A stretch of DNA of 64,000 nt from Catellatospora sp. TT07R-123. Its GTDB lineage: Bacteria; Actinomycetota; Actinomycetes; Mycobacteriales; Micromonosporaceae. Location: NCBI RefSeq assembly GCF_018327705.1, contig NZ_BNEM01000002.1:3100001-3164000 (forward strand), in the 5' to 3' direction. The notes beneath the pieces are model-generated. The model saw only the letters and a program-made list of their open reading frames with translations, made no database searches and had not been told where the DNA came from. Within the stretch, counting starts at the first letter, position 1; every line of letters begins with the position of its first letter. A program made the position numbers and the translations under genes. Of this stretch, positions 50,860 to 59,122 are shown in pieces.

Positions 50860-52113
50860 TCAGGAAAGCATCCACAGCGGTACGAAGTCGGCCATTGCCT
50901 GGTAACCGGTGTCGTTGGGGTGGATGTGGTCACCGCTGTCCCACTCGGCCCGCAGCTTCGACGGAGCGGCCGGGTCGCGCAGCAGCGCGTCGAAGTCGAT
51001 CAGACCGGCGTAGTCGTTCGCGTGCGCCCGCAGCCACGCGTTGACCGCCTGCCGGTTGGCCTCCTTCTCCGGCGTCCACGACGGGTAGCCCTCGAACGGC
51101 ATGATCGTGCAGACGACCACGTCGATGCCGGTCTCGCCGATCTGCGTGGTGAGCTGGCGCAGGCCGTCCAGGATGCGGTCGGACGACTCGTTGTGGATCT
51201 GCAGGTCGTTGACGCCCAGCAGCACCACCGCGGTCTGCGCGCCGGTCTGGCTCAGCACGTCGCGCTGCACCCGGGCCAGCGCGTTGAGGCCGAGCTCCGG
51301 GAAGCCGATCTCGGCGCCGTCGTGGACCAGGGTGTTGCCGGCCAGACCCTCGTTGAGCACGCCCCACTCGCTGTGCGACGAGTGCTGCGCGAGGGTGCGG
51401 GCGGCCAGCCGGTCGGTCCAGCGGGCGTTGCCGTTCAGCGTCGACTGGGTGCCGTCGGTGATCGAGTCGCCGATGACCACCACCGAACCCGAGGCCTTGC
51501 GGCTGAGCACGTCCACGCCGCTGAGGTAGAACCACGAGTTGCGGGTGAGGGTCAGCGTCGCCCCGGTCGCCTCGGCGGCGGTGTCACCGCTGCCGAACCA
51601 GGTGGACTGGCGCGCGGTCAGGTGGAACGTGGCCGGGCCGGTGGCGACCGGCAGGTAGATGCTGACCACCAGGTCCGACAGCTCGGCGACCGGCAGCGTC
51701 AGCGGGTCGCTGAGCACCTGGCCGCCCTTGGGGACGGTCACCGCGGCGTCGCCGTTGAACGTCAGCTCGTTCAGCGAGGCGGGCAGGATGTCGGTGAGGG
51801 TGGCGGTGCTCGCGTCGGGACGGGCCAGGGTGGCGTGGCCGACGGTCAGGGGCGCGGTGCCGAAGGTGTTCGACAGGCGGATCCGGATCGCGTCGCCGCC
51901 GACCGAGGTGTGCACGATCATGCGGATGGTCTGGTCGGTGAAGCCCGCACCGGACTGGCCGCCGCCGGCCGCGGTCGGTGCCGCCGCCCAGGTCCCGACC
52001 CATTCGCCCTTCGGCTTGGCGGTCGCTTCGCCACCCGGGCCGGCCAGCAGGAACAGGGTGGCGGCCAGCGAGGCGGCGGCGACCAGCGCCCGCCGCGGGG
52101 AGGGGTGTCTCAC
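50860..52113 (-). CDS. Secreted SGNH/GDSL hydrolase
   Basis: 417 residues, GTG start with AAGGAGG six bases upstream. A signal peptide covers about 1-32. An N-terminal beta-rich domain (about 35-205) precedes the SGNH domain: VVIGDSITDG (Ser nucleophile), EGLAGN (Gly), LGVNDLQ (Asn) and SGDHIHPND (Asp and His). This is the long actinobacterial SGNH type related to lysophospholipase L1 and acetylxylan esterases. An extracellular esterase; substrate unknown. Confidence 0.92.
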   Translation of the reverse strand: MRHPSPRRALVAAASLAATLFLLAGPGGEATAKPKGEWVGTWAAAPTAAGGGQSGAGFTDQTIRMIVHTSVGGDAIRIRLSNTFGTAPLTVGHATLARPDASTATLTDILPASLNELTFNGDAAVTVPKGGQVLSDPLTLPVAELSDLVVSIYLPVATGPATFHLTARQSTWFGSGDTAAEATGATLTLTRNSWFYLSGVDVLSRKASGSVVVIGDSITDGTQSTLNGNARWTDRLAARTLAQHSSHSEWGVLNEGLAGNTLVHDGAEIGFPELGLNALARVQRDVLSQTGAQTAVVLLGVNDLQIHNESSDRILDGLRQLTTQIGETGIDVVVCTIMPFEGYPSWTPEKEANRQAVNAWLRAHANDYAGLIDFDALLRDPAAPSKLRAEWDSGDHIHPNDTGYQAMADFVPLWMLS

Positions 52114-52319
52114 TTGTTACCTCCTTGGGCGCCCCGTCGCACCGGCGCGCCCGTCGTGATTGGCCCAGAGAGCATGGCGAATCAACGTACGTAGAGGCGT
52201 TTGCATCAGTCAACATCTGATCAGTCAGCTTATTGGACCGTCCTATGTGCTCACACATACATGAAAGAAATGGCTGCCAGGGGTGTGCGGGAGCGGAACG
52301 CCGGAATAAGGTGCGATAC

Positions 52320-52895
52320 ATGGACCTTCGTGACCTGGATCGGCGCGCCCTGGCCGCAGCCGGTGCCGCCATCGCCCGGGTGAAGCGGGCTGACCTCAGC
52401 CGGCCCACCCCGTGCGGGGACTGGACCCTGGGAGAGCTGCTCGGACACATGATCGGCCACAACCGCGGCTTCGCCGCGGCGGCCGCGGGCAGGCCGGTCG
52501 GCGCCGAGGTCTGGGACGACCTGACCCCGCCCGCCGACCCCCGCCGGGCCTACACGGAGTCGGTGGCCCAGGTCACCAAGGCGTTCGGCTCGCGCACCCT
52601 GCTCGAACGCAAGATCGAGGTGTACGGCTACGGCACCTTCACCGCCGCCACCGTGCTCGGCATGCACTTCGTCGACTTCCTCGTGCACGGCTGGGACGTC
52701 GCCCGCGCCGTCGGCGCCCCCGGCACCCTCGACCCCGAGCTGGCCGCGTCCGCCATGACGGTCGCCCGGCGCTGGCCCACCACCCGGCCCAGCAAGGCGT
52801 TCGGGCTGATGGTCGAGCCCGACGCCGACGCCCCCGTCGGCGACCAGCTCGTCGCCTACCTGGGCAGGCGCCCCGACTGGCCCGGCGGCAGCTGA
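52320..52895 (+). CDS. TIGR03086/maleylpyruvate-isomerase-like metal-binding protein
   Basis: 191 residues. DinB-like four-helix fold with the family pattern: TPCGDWTLGELLGHMIGHNRGFA (first His of the metal triad), and HFVDFLVHGWDVARAVG (later His residues). Members are mycothiol-dependent isomerases or transferases, consistent with an actinobacterial host. AAGG lies before the ATG. Its last 40 bases overlap the 3' end of the MFS gene on the other strand. Confidence 0.88.
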   Translation: MDLRDLDRRALAAAGAAIARVKRADLSRPTPCGDWTLGELLGHMIGHNRGFAAAAAGRPVGAEVWDDLTPPADPRRAYTESVAQVTKAFGSRTLLERKIEVYGYGTFTAATVLGMHFVDFLVHGWDVARAVGAPGTLDPELAASAMTVARRWPTTRPSKAFGLMVEPDADAPVGDQLVAYLGRRPDWPGGS

Positions 52896-54484
52896 CGCGG
52901 GCCGGGCACCGGCCCGGTCGCCTCGTCCAGATCCGCCATCGTGTGTTCGAGCGCGGTGAGGTTGGCCCGCACCAGGGCCGCGCGCCGCGCCACGGCGTCG
53001 CGCTCGGCCTGGTGCACCTGCTCCACCGCCTCGCTCACCGCGGGCACGTCCAGTGCCGACACGTGCTTGAGCGCCTCCGCCGGGGTGATCGGATACGGCG
53101 GGGCCAGCTTGCGCATGCCGCGCCGGGCCGTCACCGTCCAGCCGCCCCCGGCGTAGGCCAGCGTCACCGACACCGGCACCGCCGGGCCGGTGTCGGTCAG
53201 CCCGATCCGGCGGCCGATCTCCACCGCGTACTCCTGCCACAGCGGGGGCGGCGGCAGCTCGGTGCCGGGGCGGGTGGCGGGCAGGTCGTTCAGCCCGCGC
53301 CACAGCCGCCAGCCGACGATCGGGGTCAGCGTCGCGGTGAAGTACGCCGCCGTGCCCAGCAGCAGGCCGCCGCGCAGCCCGAACGTCTCCACCGCCCAGG
53401 CGCCCACCGCCCCGCCCAGCGGGATGCCGCCGAACGTGATCGCGCCGGTCAGCCCGAACACGCGCGCCTGCATCCCGCGCGGCACCCGCTCGAACATCAG
53501 CAGGCCGTACGTCGGGTTGATCGAGCTCATGGCCACGCCCGCCACGAACGTCACCACCAGCGCCACGCGCAGGTCGTCGCTGAGCGCCAGCACCAGGAAC
53601 CGCGGCGAGCCGCCGATGAAGTAGCCGAGCACCAGCGTCGCGTACCGGGGCAGCCGGGTCACCAGCGCCGCGAACATCGCCCCGCCCGCGATCGCGCCCA
53701 GCGCGAACGCCCCGCCGATCCAGCCCAGCGCCACCGGCGAGTCCAGGTGCTCGCGCACCCACATCGGCACGAACACCACCGAGCTGGCCTGGTTGAACAG
53801 GTTGGTCACGAACATCATCCCGACCAGGCTGCGCACCAGGCGCTCCTGCCGGACGAACTCCCACCCGGCGCGCAGGCTCGCGAAGTACGACTCCTTCTCC
53901 GCCGCGGGCTTGTTCTGCTCGGCGGTCAGCCGCACCAGCACCGTGACCACCCCGGCGCAGGCGGCGAACGTGGCCGCGTCGGCCCAGATCGCCCCGACCG
54001 GGCCCAGCCAGGCGATGAGCACGCCCGCCACGGCCGCGCCGATCAGCATCGCGACCCGGCTCAGCGCGGCGAACACCGCGGTGACCCGCGCCATCGGCGT
54101 GCCCGACGCCTCCACCACCGGCGGCAGCAGCACCCGCTTGGACTTGTCGCCCACCCCGCGCAGCGCCCCGGTGACCGCGATCAGCGTGACCAGCACCGCG
54201 AAGTTGCTGCCGCCGAACGCCGCGATACCGCCCACGGTCAGCGCGCTGCCCAGATCCACCAGGATCGACACCTGGCGCACGCCGTAGCGGTCCGCCAGCG
54301 GGGTGCCGAAGATCCCGGCCAGGATGTACGGCACCGCCTCGGCGAACGCGACGACGCCGACGAGGGTCGGATCGTTCGTGGTCACCAGCACGAGCCACGG
54401 AATGGCCAGGAAGGACATCCGGGAGCCGATCGAGGAGACCAGCTCGGCGCCCAGCAGGCCGAAGAGTGCGGCTTTACGCCCCAT
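52856..54484 (-). CDS. MFS exporter with C-terminal cytoplasmic tail
   Basis: 542 residues. About twelve transmembrane helices (residues about 1-420; MFS_3/enterobactin-exporter-like) with the loop motif GTPLADRYGVRQVSILVD (GxLaDrxGrr) after helix 2. A 120-residue soluble tail follows, with a coiled-coil-like stretch SEAVEQVHQAERDAVARRAALVRANLTALEHTMADLDEA, unusual for the family. GGAGG before the ATG at 54484. Drug or metabolite efflux is inferred. Its 3' end overlaps the opposite gene by 40 bases. Confidence 0.88.
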   Translation of the reverse strand: MGRKAALFGLLGAELVSSIGSRMSFLAIPWLVLVTTNDPTLVGVVAFAEAVPYILAGIFGTPLADRYGVRQVSILVDLGSALTVGGIAAFGGSNFAVLVTLIAVTGALRGVGDKSKRVLLPPVVEASGTPMARVTAVFAALSRVAMLIGAAVAGVLIAWLGPVGAIWADAATFAACAGVVTVLVRLTAEQNKPAAEKESYFASLRAGWEFVRQERLVRSLVGMMFVTNLFNQASSVVFVPMWVREHLDSPVALGWIGGAFALGAIAGGAMFAALVTRLPRYATLVLGYFIGGSPRFLVLALSDDLRVALVVTFVAGVAMSSINPTYGLLMFERVPRGMQARVFGLTGAITFGGIPLGGAVGAWAVETFGLRGGLLLGTAAYFTATLTPIVGWRLWRGLNDLPATRPGTELPPPPLWQEYAVEIGRRIGLTDTGPAVPVSVTLAYAGGGWTVTARRGMRKLAPPYPITPAEALKHVSALDVPAVSEAVEQVHQAERDAVARRAALVRANLTALEHTMADLDEATGPVPGPRQLPPGQSGRLPR

Positions 54485-54609
54485 GGCCACCTCCGCCTCG
54501 TCGCCCGGTCGCAGCGCCACCCTACCGACCGGTTCGATCACGATCCATCGTGCGTTCCGGCCGATCGCCGACGCTTTTGCGACAACGCTCGTCGCCTTAG
54601 CATCACCGG

Positions 54610-55575
54610 GTGAGGTTGGAGCTGCGGCACCTGCGGGTCGTGTGCGCGATAGCCGACGCGGGCAGCGTCACCAAGGCTGCCGCGTCGCTGGGCCTGGCCG
54701 CGCCCGCGCTGACCACCCAGTTGCAGCGCATCGAGCGCGCGCTCGGCGGCCAGCTGTTCGTCCGCGACCGCCGGGGCGCCCACCCGACCCCGCTGGGCGA
54801 ACTGGTGCTGGCCCGCGCCCGGGTGCTGCTGCCCGCGATGCAGGGGCTGCAGGACGAGGCCGCGCAGTTCGCCGGGGCGGTGGGCGTCCCGGCCGCCGAC
54901 GGGCTCGGCAGCTACCGCATCGGCGCCGTCAACGGGCCGCTGATCGGCGGCGTCGTCCGGCGCCTGGTCGCGGCCCAGCCGCAGGCGCAGCTCAACACGC
55001 ACCCGTCCTGGTCGGCGGCGGAGCTCGCGGGCATGCTCGGGGACGGCCGGCTCGACTTCGCGCTCATCGGCACCTGCGGCGAGGCCCAGCCGCCCGACAA
55101 CCGCCTGGCCTGGCACACCGTCGCCGTCGCGCCCGTGTTCGTGCTGCTGCCCGGCGACCACCCGTACGCCGGCGCCACCGAGGTCGCGCTGGCCGACCTG
55201 GCCGGGGCACGGTGGGCGGCCACGCCCGGCGACGGCTGCCTGGCCGACTGCTTCGCCGCCGCCTGCACCCGGGCCGGGTTCACGCCCAGCCCGATCCACG
55301 AGAACGACGTCGGCGGCGTCACCGACCTGGTCCGCGGCGGTGACGTGGTCGCCCTGTGCCAGCCCACGTTCCGCGAGGTCGCCGGGGTGCGCGCGGTGCC
55401 GCTGGCGGGCACGCCGCTGCGCTGGCGGCACCTGATCGGCTGGCATCCCGATGCCCCGGCCGCCCAGGTCGCGGCCAAGCTCATCCGGTACGCCACCGAG
55501 GCGTACGACGACGCGATCCTGCTCAGCCCCCGCTACCAGGCCTGGCTCACCAGCCAGCCCACCCCCGACCGCTGA
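54610..55575 (+). CDS. LysR-family transcriptional regulator
   Basis: 321 residues, GTG start. N-terminal winged HTH (about 1-60: LRHLRVVCAIADAGSVTKAAASLGLAAPALTTQLQRIE) and a periplasmic-binding-like effector domain (about 95-300). Divergent from the MFS exporter across 125 bases, so it may control that gene. No clear T-N11-A site was picked out. A hairpin follows the stop. Confidence 0.92.
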   Translation: MRLELRHLRVVCAIADAGSVTKAAASLGLAAPALTTQLQRIERALGGQLFVRDRRGAHPTPLGELVLARARVLLPAMQGLQDEAAQFAGAVGVPAADGLGSYRIGAVNGPLIGGVVRRLVAAQPQAQLNTHPSWSAAELAGMLGDGRLDFALIGTCGEAQPPDNRLAWHTVAVAPVFVLLPGDHPYAGATEVALADLAGARWAATPGDGCLADCFAAACTRAGFTPSPIHENDVGGVTDLVRGGDVVALCQPTFREVAGVRAVPLAGTPLRWRHLIGWHPDAPAAQVAAKLIRYATEAYDDAILLSPRYQAWLTSQPTPDR

Positions 55576-55585
55576 CCCGCGCACC

Positions 55586-55610
55586 GGGTCCTATCGCGAC
55601 GGTAGGACCC
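55586..55610 (+). terminator. Hairpin terminator of the LysR gene
   Basis: GGGTCCTA and TAGGACCC, 8-bp stem with a 9-base loop, 11 bases past the stop. Confidence 0.7.
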
Positions 55611-55816
55611 CGTCGACAGCTGCCGGAGGCGAATGCGGCCCGGTTAGCGTTCCCGATGTCACCTCTGCCATCCGTGGTGACCCGTCCGGTAGCGGGACGC
55701 GGGTGCGGCGGCGACCCCTCTGCCGTGCCGCACCGCGTGCCGCTCCACGTACGGCGCAGCGTCCCTCGGGGTGGACCGGCACATGATCCAGGCCGGTTCG
55801 GAGGGAGCATGGGGAA

Positions 55817-55845
55817 GGGGTGGTCGGCCGTCGGCCGTCCACCCC
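55817..55845 (-). terminator. Hairpin after the R2K-like ATP-grasp gene
   Basis: GGGGTGG and CCACCCC form a 7-bp stem around TCGGCCG repeats, 14 bases beyond the stop on the minus strand. Confidence 0.55.
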
Positions 55846-55858
55846 GCCACAGACCCTG

Positions 55859-56671
55859 TCAGCGGACCACTTCGGGCAGGCCGCGCAGGTAGCGCTCGTC
55901 CTCGGCCCGGACCAGCGCCCGGGGGCCGCCCGAGCGCAGCACCGTCTCCAGCGCGCGGTCGGGGTCGGCGGCGTAGTGACCGCTCGCCCAGGCCGCGTTG
56001 GCCTCGATCACCGCCCACTCCGGACGGCCGGTCTCCGGGTCGGCGAGCAGCCCGACGTCGACCACCACCGCGCTGGGCAGCGCGGGCATCCCGGGCGTGA
56101 ACAGCGCCGCCGCGAACTCGATCGCCTCGGCGCAGCGCGGGTCGTCGGCCGCGGCGTCCACCTCGCCCGCGACCGCGTACCGGGTGGCCGCCACCACGGT
56201 GCCGTCGAGCACGAACAGGCGGAACTCGGCCAGGAACAGCACGACGTCGCTGACCAGCACCGGGCTGTCGCCGTCGGCGACGTCGGGGCCGGGCAGGGCG
56301 GTGCCGTCGCGATACACCTTGGCGGGGAAGCTCTTGTCGTCCGGCGGCTTCACGAACGCCGCGCGCCGCAGCCCGCGGGCGTGGGCGAGCGTGGTGAAGA
56401 CGATGCCGCGGCGGGTCACCTCGCGCGGCAGCCGGGCCAGCCAGTCCTGGTCGGGTTCGAGCAGCCCGAGCCCGAGTTCGGCGCCGACCGCGTCGGCGAA
56501 CAGCGGCCCCGCGTAGAGGTGCGTCCCCTCCGCCTGCGCCAGTTCCGCCGGGACACGCCACTCGCGCAGTGTCTCGACTCTCATCCCCCGCCGCCGTGCG
56601 GCATCCGCGTACGCCAGGCCGCTCTCGGTCACCCGAGGCGCCAGCACCAGTACCCCCGTCACGCCCAGCAT
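55859..56671 (-). CDS. ATP-grasp-like protein, R2K type
   Basis: 270 residues. The sequence fits the small R2K ATP-grasp clade: an N-terminal Rossmann-like part (GVLVLAPRVTESGLAYADAARRRG), AFVKPPDDKSFPAKVY (candidate ATP lysine), VSDVVLFLAEFRLFVLDGTVVAATRYA and the metal-binding EANAAWASGHY at the end. Members are thought to be peptide- or tRNA-linked ligases but are largely uncharacterised. Stands alone; a dispersed palindrome lies just upstream. Weaker similarity than the ligase at 49.3 kb. Confidence 0.72.
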   Translation of the reverse strand: MLGVTGVLVLAPRVTESGLAYADAARRRGMRVETLREWRVPAELAQAEGTHLYAGPLFADAVGAELGLGLLEPDQDWLARLPREVTRRGIVFTTLAHARGLRRAAFVKPPDDKSFPAKVYRDGTALPGPDVADGDSPVLVSDVVLFLAEFRLFVLDGTVVAATRYAVAGEVDAAADDPRCAEAIEFAAALFTPGMPALPSAVVVDVGLLADPETGRPEWAVIEANAAWASGHYAADPDRALETVLRSGGPRALVRAEDERYLRGLPEVVR

Positions 56672-56726
56672 GCTGCCACGCCGCCCCCACCCCGCGCCGC
56701 CCGCTTTCCATCGGGCGGCGTCATCG

Positions 56727-56790
56727 GTGCAGTTTCGGGGAAAGTGCGCGAACGGCGGCCAAGATTCCAGCACTTTCCCCGAAACTGCAC
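56727..56790. repeat. Dispersed 64-bp palindromic element, family A, copy 4
   Basis: Starts GTGCAGTTTCGGGGAAAGTG and ends CACTTTCCCCGAAACTGCAC with AAGATTCCAG before the right arm. Nearly identical to copy 3, although 37 kb away. Confidence 0.92.
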
Positions 56791-56830
56791 CCAACGACGC
56801 CGCTGCACGAGCGACGCCGCGCACAGCGCG

Positions 56831-57304
56831 TCAGGCGCGGGGGATGGCGCCGGGGCCGGGGCGGGTGGCGATCCGGCGGGGTGAGTCCAGCGGGTGGCCG
56901 TCGGCGCAGGTCAGGGACGTGTGGACCAGCGCGCCGCAGTCGCGGTGGACCATCTCGACCGGCGGGCCGGCGGGGTCGGCGAGGTACCGGTCGCCCCACT
57001 CGCGCACCGCGACCAGCACCGGGTAGAGGTCGAACCCCTTCTCGGTGAGCCGGTACTCGTGGCGTTCGCGCTCGCCGGGCTCGCGGTAGGGCACCCGCCG
57101 CAGGATGCCCTCGCCGACGAGCCGGGCCAGCCGGTCGGCCAGCACCTGGCGCGGGATGTCGGTGTGCGCGCGCATGTCGTCGAACCGCCGCACCCCGTTG
57201 AAGACCTCGCGGAGCACCACCAGGGTCCAGCGTTCGCCGAGCACGGCCAGGGCCCGGCCGACGGTGCAGTTCTCCGTCGACCAGTCGAGTGCGGAAGGTC
57301 TCAC
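56831..57304 (-). CDS. HxlR-family transcriptional regulator
   Basis: 157 residues, GTG start. Winged helix from ENCTVGRALAVLGERWTLVVLREVFNGVRRFDDM through IPRQVLADRLARLVGEGILRRVPY. A C-terminal extension holds DCGALVHTSLTCADGH, two cysteines that might bind metal or form a disulfide. Divergent from a thioesterase gene with an inverted repeat between. Confidence 0.92.
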   Translation of the reverse strand: MRPSALDWSTENCTVGRALAVLGERWTLVVLREVFNGVRRFDDMRAHTDIPRQVLADRLARLVGEGILRRVPYREPGERERHEYRLTEKGFDLYPVLVAVREWGDRYLADPAGPPVEMVHRDCGALVHTSLTCADGHPLDSPRRIATRPGPGAIPRA

Positions 57305-57311
57305 CCCACCA

Positions 57312-57338
57312 GGCTAAGTCTTGTTGACAGACTCAGCC
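57312..57338. promoter_or_regulatory. Probable HxlR operator before the thioesterase gene
   Basis: GGCTAAGTCT, seven bases, AGACTCAGCC: 10-bp arms with one mismatch, overlapping a TTGACA box at 57324-57329. Position between the divergent pair suits autoregulation and control of the thioesterase. Confidence 0.65.
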
Positions 57339-57359
57339 AGTCCGGGCGAGGCTCAGACC

Positions 57360-57890
57360 ATGACGCAGACCCAGTACCCGTCCGCCGCCGGCACCACCCG
57401 CAGCCGCACCTTCACCTGGGAGGACCCGGCGGTCGGCCTGCCCGCGCTGGACGGGCGCAGCGGCCTGGAGCTGCTGCAGGCGATGGGCCGCGGCGAGGTG
57501 CCCGCCCCGCCGGTGATGCACCTGCTCGGCATGGAAGGGATCGAGGCCGAGGAGGGGCGGATCGTGGTGACCATGCGGGCGCAGGAGTTCCACTACAACC
57601 CGCTGGGCAGCGTGCACGGCGGCATCCTGTCCACGCTGCTGGACACGGCGGCGGCCTGCGCGGTGCACACCACGCTGCCCGCGCGCACCGGCTACACCTC
57701 GCTGGACCTCAACAGCAAGTTCCTGCGGCCCGCCACGGTCGAGTCCGGGATGCTGCGCTGCGAGGGCACGGTGATCTCGCGCGGGCGACGGACCGCGCTG
57801 GCGCAGGCCCAGCTGACCGACGAGCGGGGCCGCCTGCTCGCGCACGCCACCTCGACGTGCCTGATCTTCGATCTGCCGGCGGGGGCCTGA
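57360..57890 (+). CDS. PaaI-family hotdog thioesterase
   Basis: 176 residues with one hotdog domain (about 55-170). Key features are HYNPLGSVHGGILSTLLDTAAACAVHT (active-site HGG loop) and TSLDLNSKFLRPAT. It would hydrolyse acyl-CoA thioesters, probably aromatic or short-chain; substrate unknown. Controlled, by position, by the divergent HxlR gene. An ATG at 57321 would put the start inside the operator. Confidence 0.9.
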   Translation: MTQTQYPSAAGTTRSRTFTWEDPAVGLPALDGRSGLELLQAMGRGEVPAPPVMHLLGMEGIEAEEGRIVVTMRAQEFHYNPLGSVHGGILSTLLDTAAACAVHTTLPARTGYTSLDLNSKFLRPATVESGMLRCEGTVISRGRRTALAQAQLTDERGRLLAHATSTCLIFDLPAGA

Positions 57891-57906
57891 TCGCGCGATC
57901 ATGGCA

Positions 57907-58013
57907 GAGAGCGCTCTCGCATGACCGCCTCTATCGCTTGTGCACGATGTTAACTGCCGATTATCGTCGTGTTATCCGGCCGTGCCGGGCGCTCTCGGAT
58001 TGAAAGCGCTCTC
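57907..58013. promoter_or_regulatory. LacI-type operators upstream of the second LacI gene
   Basis: GAGAGCGCTCTC, a perfect 12-bp palindrome at 57907-57918, and GAAAGCGCTCTC at 58002-58013 (11 of 12 bases). A further half, GCGCTCTC, lies at about 57989-57996. The central GCGC and spacing (95 bases) suit autoregulation by LacI dimers, possibly with looping. Confidence 0.7.
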
Positions 58014-58088
58014 ACCGCTAGCGTCGGTCGGGCCCCTGTGCCCGGTATGGTCGACGGCGGCGGGCACCCGACAGGCGAAGGAAGCGGC

Positions 58089-59099
58089 ATGCAACCCACA
58101 CGCGAGCGCCCCACCCTGGAAGCCGTGGCCCGGGTGGCCGGCGTGTCGCGGGCGACGGTGTCGCGCGTGGTCAACGGCTCCCCCAAGGTCGCCGAACCGA
58201 TCCGCGCCGCCGTGCAGCGGGCCGTCGACGAGCTCGGCTACATCCCGAACCCCGCCGCCCGCAGCCTGGTCACCCAGCGCACCGACTCGGTGGCGCTGGT
58301 GCTGCCGGAGAGCGCGGGCCGGGTCTTCTCCGACGACCCGTTCTTCCCGAGCATCATCCACGGGGTCAGCCAGGAGCTCGACGCCGCCGACAAGCAGCTC
58401 GTGCTGATGATGACCAACACCGTCGCCGGGTACGAGCGGGTCGAGCGCTACACCACCGCCCGCCACGTCGACGGGGTGCTGTTCGCCTCCACACACGGCG
58501 CCGACCCGCTGCCGGGGCAGCTCGCCCGCCTGGGCATCCCGGTCGTGGTCACCGGCCGGCCCTTGGGGCGCTCCCCGGTGCCCTATGTGGACGTCGACCA
58601 CGTCGGCGGCGTACGGGCCGCGGTGCGGCACCTGCTCGACTCCGGGCGCACCCGCATCGCCACCATCGCCGGGCCGCAGGACATGATCGCCGGGATCGAC
58701 CGGCTCGCCGGATACCGGGCCGAGCTGGCCGGGTCGGACCGGCGCTCGATCGTCGCCGTCGGCGACTTCACCCGCGAGTCCGGGCAGCTGGCCATGCGCC
58801 AGCTGCTGGAGGACGACCCGCTGCTGGACGCGGTGTTCGCCGCCTCGGACCTGATGGCGCACGGCGCCCTGGCCACGCTGCGGGCGATGGGCCGCCGGGT
58901 GCCGCAGGACGTGGCCGTGGTCGGCTTCGACGACTTCGAGCTCTCGCGCTACAGCGACCCGCCGCTGACGACCGTACGGCAGCCGATCCTGGACCTGGGC
59001 CGCGAGCTGGCCCGCCAGCTGCTGCGCGCGATCGCCGGCCAGGAGGCCGCCCCAGCCACCATCCTGCCCACCGAACTCGTGGTACGCGCTTCCGCTTAA
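58089..59099 (+). CDS. LacI-family transcriptional regulator
   Basis: 336 residues. HTH and hinge at about 8-60 (TLEAVARVAGVSRATVSRVVNG), then the sugar-binding core with VDVDHVGGVRAAVRHLLDSG, VFAASDLMAHGALA and VAVVGFDDFELSRYSDPPLTTV. No sugar genes adjoin it, so its targets are presumably elsewhere besides itself. AAGGAAG lies before the ATG. Operators upstream are of a different sequence class from the glycan-locus LacI. Confidence 0.93.
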   Translation: MQPTRERPTLEAVARVAGVSRATVSRVVNGSPKVAEPIRAAVQRAVDELGYIPNPAARSLVTQRTDSVALVLPESAGRVFSDDPFFPSIIHGVSQELDAADKQLVLMMTNTVAGYERVERYTTARHVDGVLFASTHGADPLPGQLARLGIPVVVTGRPLGRSPVPYVDVDHVGGVRAAVRHLLDSGRTRIATIAGPQDMIAGIDRLAGYRAELAGSDRRSIVAVGDFTRESGQLAMRQLLEDDPLLDAVFAASDLMAHGALATLRAMGRRVPQDVAVVGFDDFELSRYSDPPLTTVRQPILDLGRELARQLLRAIAGQEAAPATILPTELVVRASA

Positions 59100-59122
59100 C
59101 CGAAGTCGGGTATACGTGGACC

